64,000 bases of DNA from positions 409,209 through 473,208 of the forward strand of contig NZ_LMKM01000023.1 of the NCBI RefSeq assembly GCF_001421515.1, written 5' to 3'. Below the pieces are notes generated by a model. It ran no database searches and had not been told where the DNA came from. It was given only the letters and a program-made list of their open reading frames with translations. The translations under genes were made by a program, and so were the position numbers. Origin of the DNA: Pedobacter sp. Leaf216. Lineage in GTDB: Bacteria; Bacteroidota; Bacteroidia; Sphingobacteriales; Sphingobacteriaceae. This document shows, piece after piece, positions 62,551 to 64,000 of the stretch (position 1 is its first letter; each line of letters starts with the position of its first letter).

Positions 62551-63609
62551 TTAAAATTTCTTGATGACAACGATTTTACTTATCAATGCAGCCTGTGATC
62601 CATCTGTTAGGGGTACAACTGTTCCATTTTTCCAATATTGCGCAAATCCTGAACCTCCATCGCGGTACCCACCAACAAAAACATCAGAACCCGAAACTGC
62701 AATAGATAAACCAAAAGCACTTTCAGGTCCGTTGGATAAAATAACTGGAGATCCGTTTTTCCAATATTTAGCCATAATTGCACTATTCAAATTTGTAGTG
62801 CCTGATCCGCCAACATAAACATCATTTCCACTTACAAAAATCGAGTTTCCCCTCACATCCGGGGTACCATCGTTAATCAGTATTGGGGTACCTAAATTTT
62901 TACTGTAGCTGGTTCGCGACTGGCCGGAGTTATTATAAGTTTCAGACCATAATAAATATAAATCGCTTCCAGATACTGTAATTGCCTGCTCTGAAGCACC
63001 TGTAGTTCTGTCGGTAAGGTCAAAAAGCTGGCCATTTTTCCAATATACTGTGATAGAATTAAGCCAATCAAGGTTTCTTCGCTCGCCGATAACATAAACA
63101 TCATTCCCGATCAGGGCTATCCCCGTGGCAATGGCCTGCTGTGTATCATTAGTTAAAATAACCGGCACACCGTTTTTCCAATACTTGGCCTGGTAGGTCG
63201 ATTTGCCGGGTGCAATTTCCTGTCCGGCAATGTAAACATCAGTTCCTTGTACAAATATGTCATTCGCAAAAGCATCACGGCTACCATCGGTAAGTGAGGT
63301 TGATATTCCGTTTTTCCAGTATTTGGCCACATATTTTCCTTGTGCATTAACTTCGTAACCGGCAATATGAACATCAGTACCAGCTATGGCTAGGGCATTA
63401 GCAGCAGATGAGCCGACACCACTATCAAGATTTACAGCTTTACCGTTTTTCCAGTATTTGGCTACATAACCCTCTCTCCCAGCTGCATATATATCAAATT
63501 GTGATGTAGGCGCAGGAGGATTTTCAACTGGCGTTTTCTTTTTGCAGGCCTGAAAAGAAAAAGTTAATGTAATTAAAAGGATTAAAGCTGTTTGTAAATG
63601 ATGCCTCAT
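62551..63609 (-). CDS. Repeat lipoprotein with YWKNG units (beta-propeller-like)
   Basis: The start at 63609 (MRHHLQTALILLITLTFSFQAC) gives 352 residues; an ATG 9 codons upstream is possible. After the lipobox FQAC there are seven repeats of about 46 residues, each with YWKNG, a run of LTDG or LNDG-like residues and a GSDVYVAG/GNDVYV pair (one repeat is degraded to SKNLGTPI). This fits a seven-bladed propeller. No enzymatic motif is seen. The repeats differ by 40-60 percent at protein level, so the array is old. Surface location is predicted. Function unknown. Confidence 0.8.
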   Translation of the reverse strand: MRHHLQTALILLITLTFSFQACKKKTPVENPPAPTSQFDIYAAGREGYVAKYWKNGKAVNLDSGVGSSAANALAIAGTDVHIAGYEVNAQGKYVAKYWKNGISTSLTDGSRDAFANDIFVQGTDVYIAGQEIAPGKSTYQAKYWKNGVPVILTNDTQQAIATGIALIGNDVYVIGERRNLDWLNSITVYWKNGQLFDLTDRTTGASEQAITVSGSDLYLLWSETYNNSGQSRTSYSKNLGTPILINDGTPDVRGNSIFVSGNDVYVGGSGTTNLNSAIMAKYWKNGSPVILSNGPESAFGLSIAVSGSDVFVGGYRDGGSGFAQYWKNGTVVPLTDGSQAALISKIVVIKKF

Positions 63610-63636
63610 ATTTTCTGATTTTATTTGGTTGTTCAA

Positions 63637-63874
63637 CAGCCGTAAGAGGATATAGTTTCACATTTAGCCATTTATTTTAATATGTGGAGTAATTTAAATG
63701 GCAGTATTCAGAATGGTTGGGATTTACCTCAATTGAATTGTTTAATGAAATGGATAAAATTTAGCCTGGGAGAGAAATTCCTGTTATGAGGGTAAATCCA
63801 TTCAGAAGGTCAAAAAATATGGTTGTACATACCATATACCTAAATGGTTGATTATGTAGCTTTAATGTATTTTT
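63637..63874. other. Intergenic region without gene
   Basis: A+T-rich gap between the repeat lipoprotein and a partial gene at the right edge, both on the - strand. No hairpin, promoter or RNA gene was recognised. Confidence 0.45.
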
Positions 63875-64000
63875 TTAATCCAACTCTTGGGGTATATTAT
63901 TTGCATTAGCTTCTGCCATTTTACCTGATTTAAAATCATAGCCAAAGGCATCAAAATTATCATTCCCTTCTCCCTTGGGATTATCACCATACTCATTTGG
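63875..64000 (-). CDS. C-terminal end of an unidentified protein (partial)
   Basis: An open frame enters from the right edge and ends TAA at 63875, giving 41 residues rich in Asn, Gly and Asp (NPKGEGNDNFDAFGYDF, ending NNIPQELD). The start is outside the window. The fragment is too short to assign. Confidence 0.4.
   Translation of the reverse strand, partial: PNEYGDNPKGEGNDNFDAFGYDFKSGKMAEANANNIPQELD

Overview
The window reads as a stretch of Bacteroidetes chromosome, most likely a Pedobacter-like member of the Sphingobacteriaceae. The evidence is A+T-rich intergenic DNA, starts without clear Shine-Dalgarno sequences, promoters of the TAnnTTTG type, and a family set typical of the phylum: a PG_1098/THUMP-like methyltransferase, a DUF4296 lipoprotein, a CusA-TolC fusion pump with a DUF6660 neighbour, a SusD-free FadL-like outer membrane protein and many LxxC lipoproteins. 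No rRNA, tRNA, prophage, insertion sequence or CRISPR array was seen. The species assignment is inference.

Layout. 1-3064: N-terminal two thirds or more of a large secreted Calx-beta adhesin, cut by the window start. 3.6-9.6 kb: a small Lys/Ser-rich protein, an orphan NarL-type regulator, a Crp/Fnr regulator, a TIGR02757 protein, cystathionine gamma-synthase and prolyl-tRNA synthetase. 9.8-17.3 kb: envelope proteins (Gly/Tyr-rich lipoprotein, FadL-like barrel, MG2-type protein), a UbiD decarboxylase and Dps. 17.6-22.8 kb: a five-LysM protein translationally coupled to uridine kinase, a two-subunit 3-oxoacid CoA-transferase with a duplicated gene end, a 54-residue Cys-rich protein and a sorbosone-dehydrogenase-like lipoprotein. 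22.9-24.5 kb: a 1.6 kb array of two alternating palindromic repeats. 24.5-31.7 kb: MutS2, DUF4296, YggS, an SSAT-like acetyltransferase, aspartate kinase, a methyltransferase and a cold-shock protein.

31.9-35.9 kb is the most distinctive locus. An ECF sigma factor is followed by a membrane protein that joins an anti-sigma-like cytoplasmic tail, one membrane helix and a periplasmic trypsin-like protease. Divergent from it are four tandem paralogous mini-lipoproteins. Three of these, and the sigma gene itself, share the same promoter signature (GGGTTACC, 14-15 bases, GYATWAA), so the locus looks like a self-contained autoregulated envelope response.

36-43 kb holds housekeeping genes (purB, an Nfu-type Fe-S scaffold, an inositol monophosphatase family member, lgt) and a GAF-domain protein. 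43-51 kb groups phosphate-related genes: a 1200-residue protein joining a metallophosphatase, a kinase-like domain and an Omp85-type barrel; a SdiA-regulated-family lipoprotein; polyphosphate kinase; and, overlapping ppk by one base, an HD hydrolase fused to a Pycsar-effector-like membrane domain. 51.2-52.2 kb is a second palindromic repeat array. 52-58 kb is a heavy-metal RND efflux operon in which the pump is fused to its outer-membrane channel. 58-64 kb contains accessory genes (acetyltransferase, lipocalin, secreted hydroxyisourate hydrolase and GlcG-like protein, a Crp/Fnr regulator, a repeat lipoprotein) and the 3' end of one further gene.
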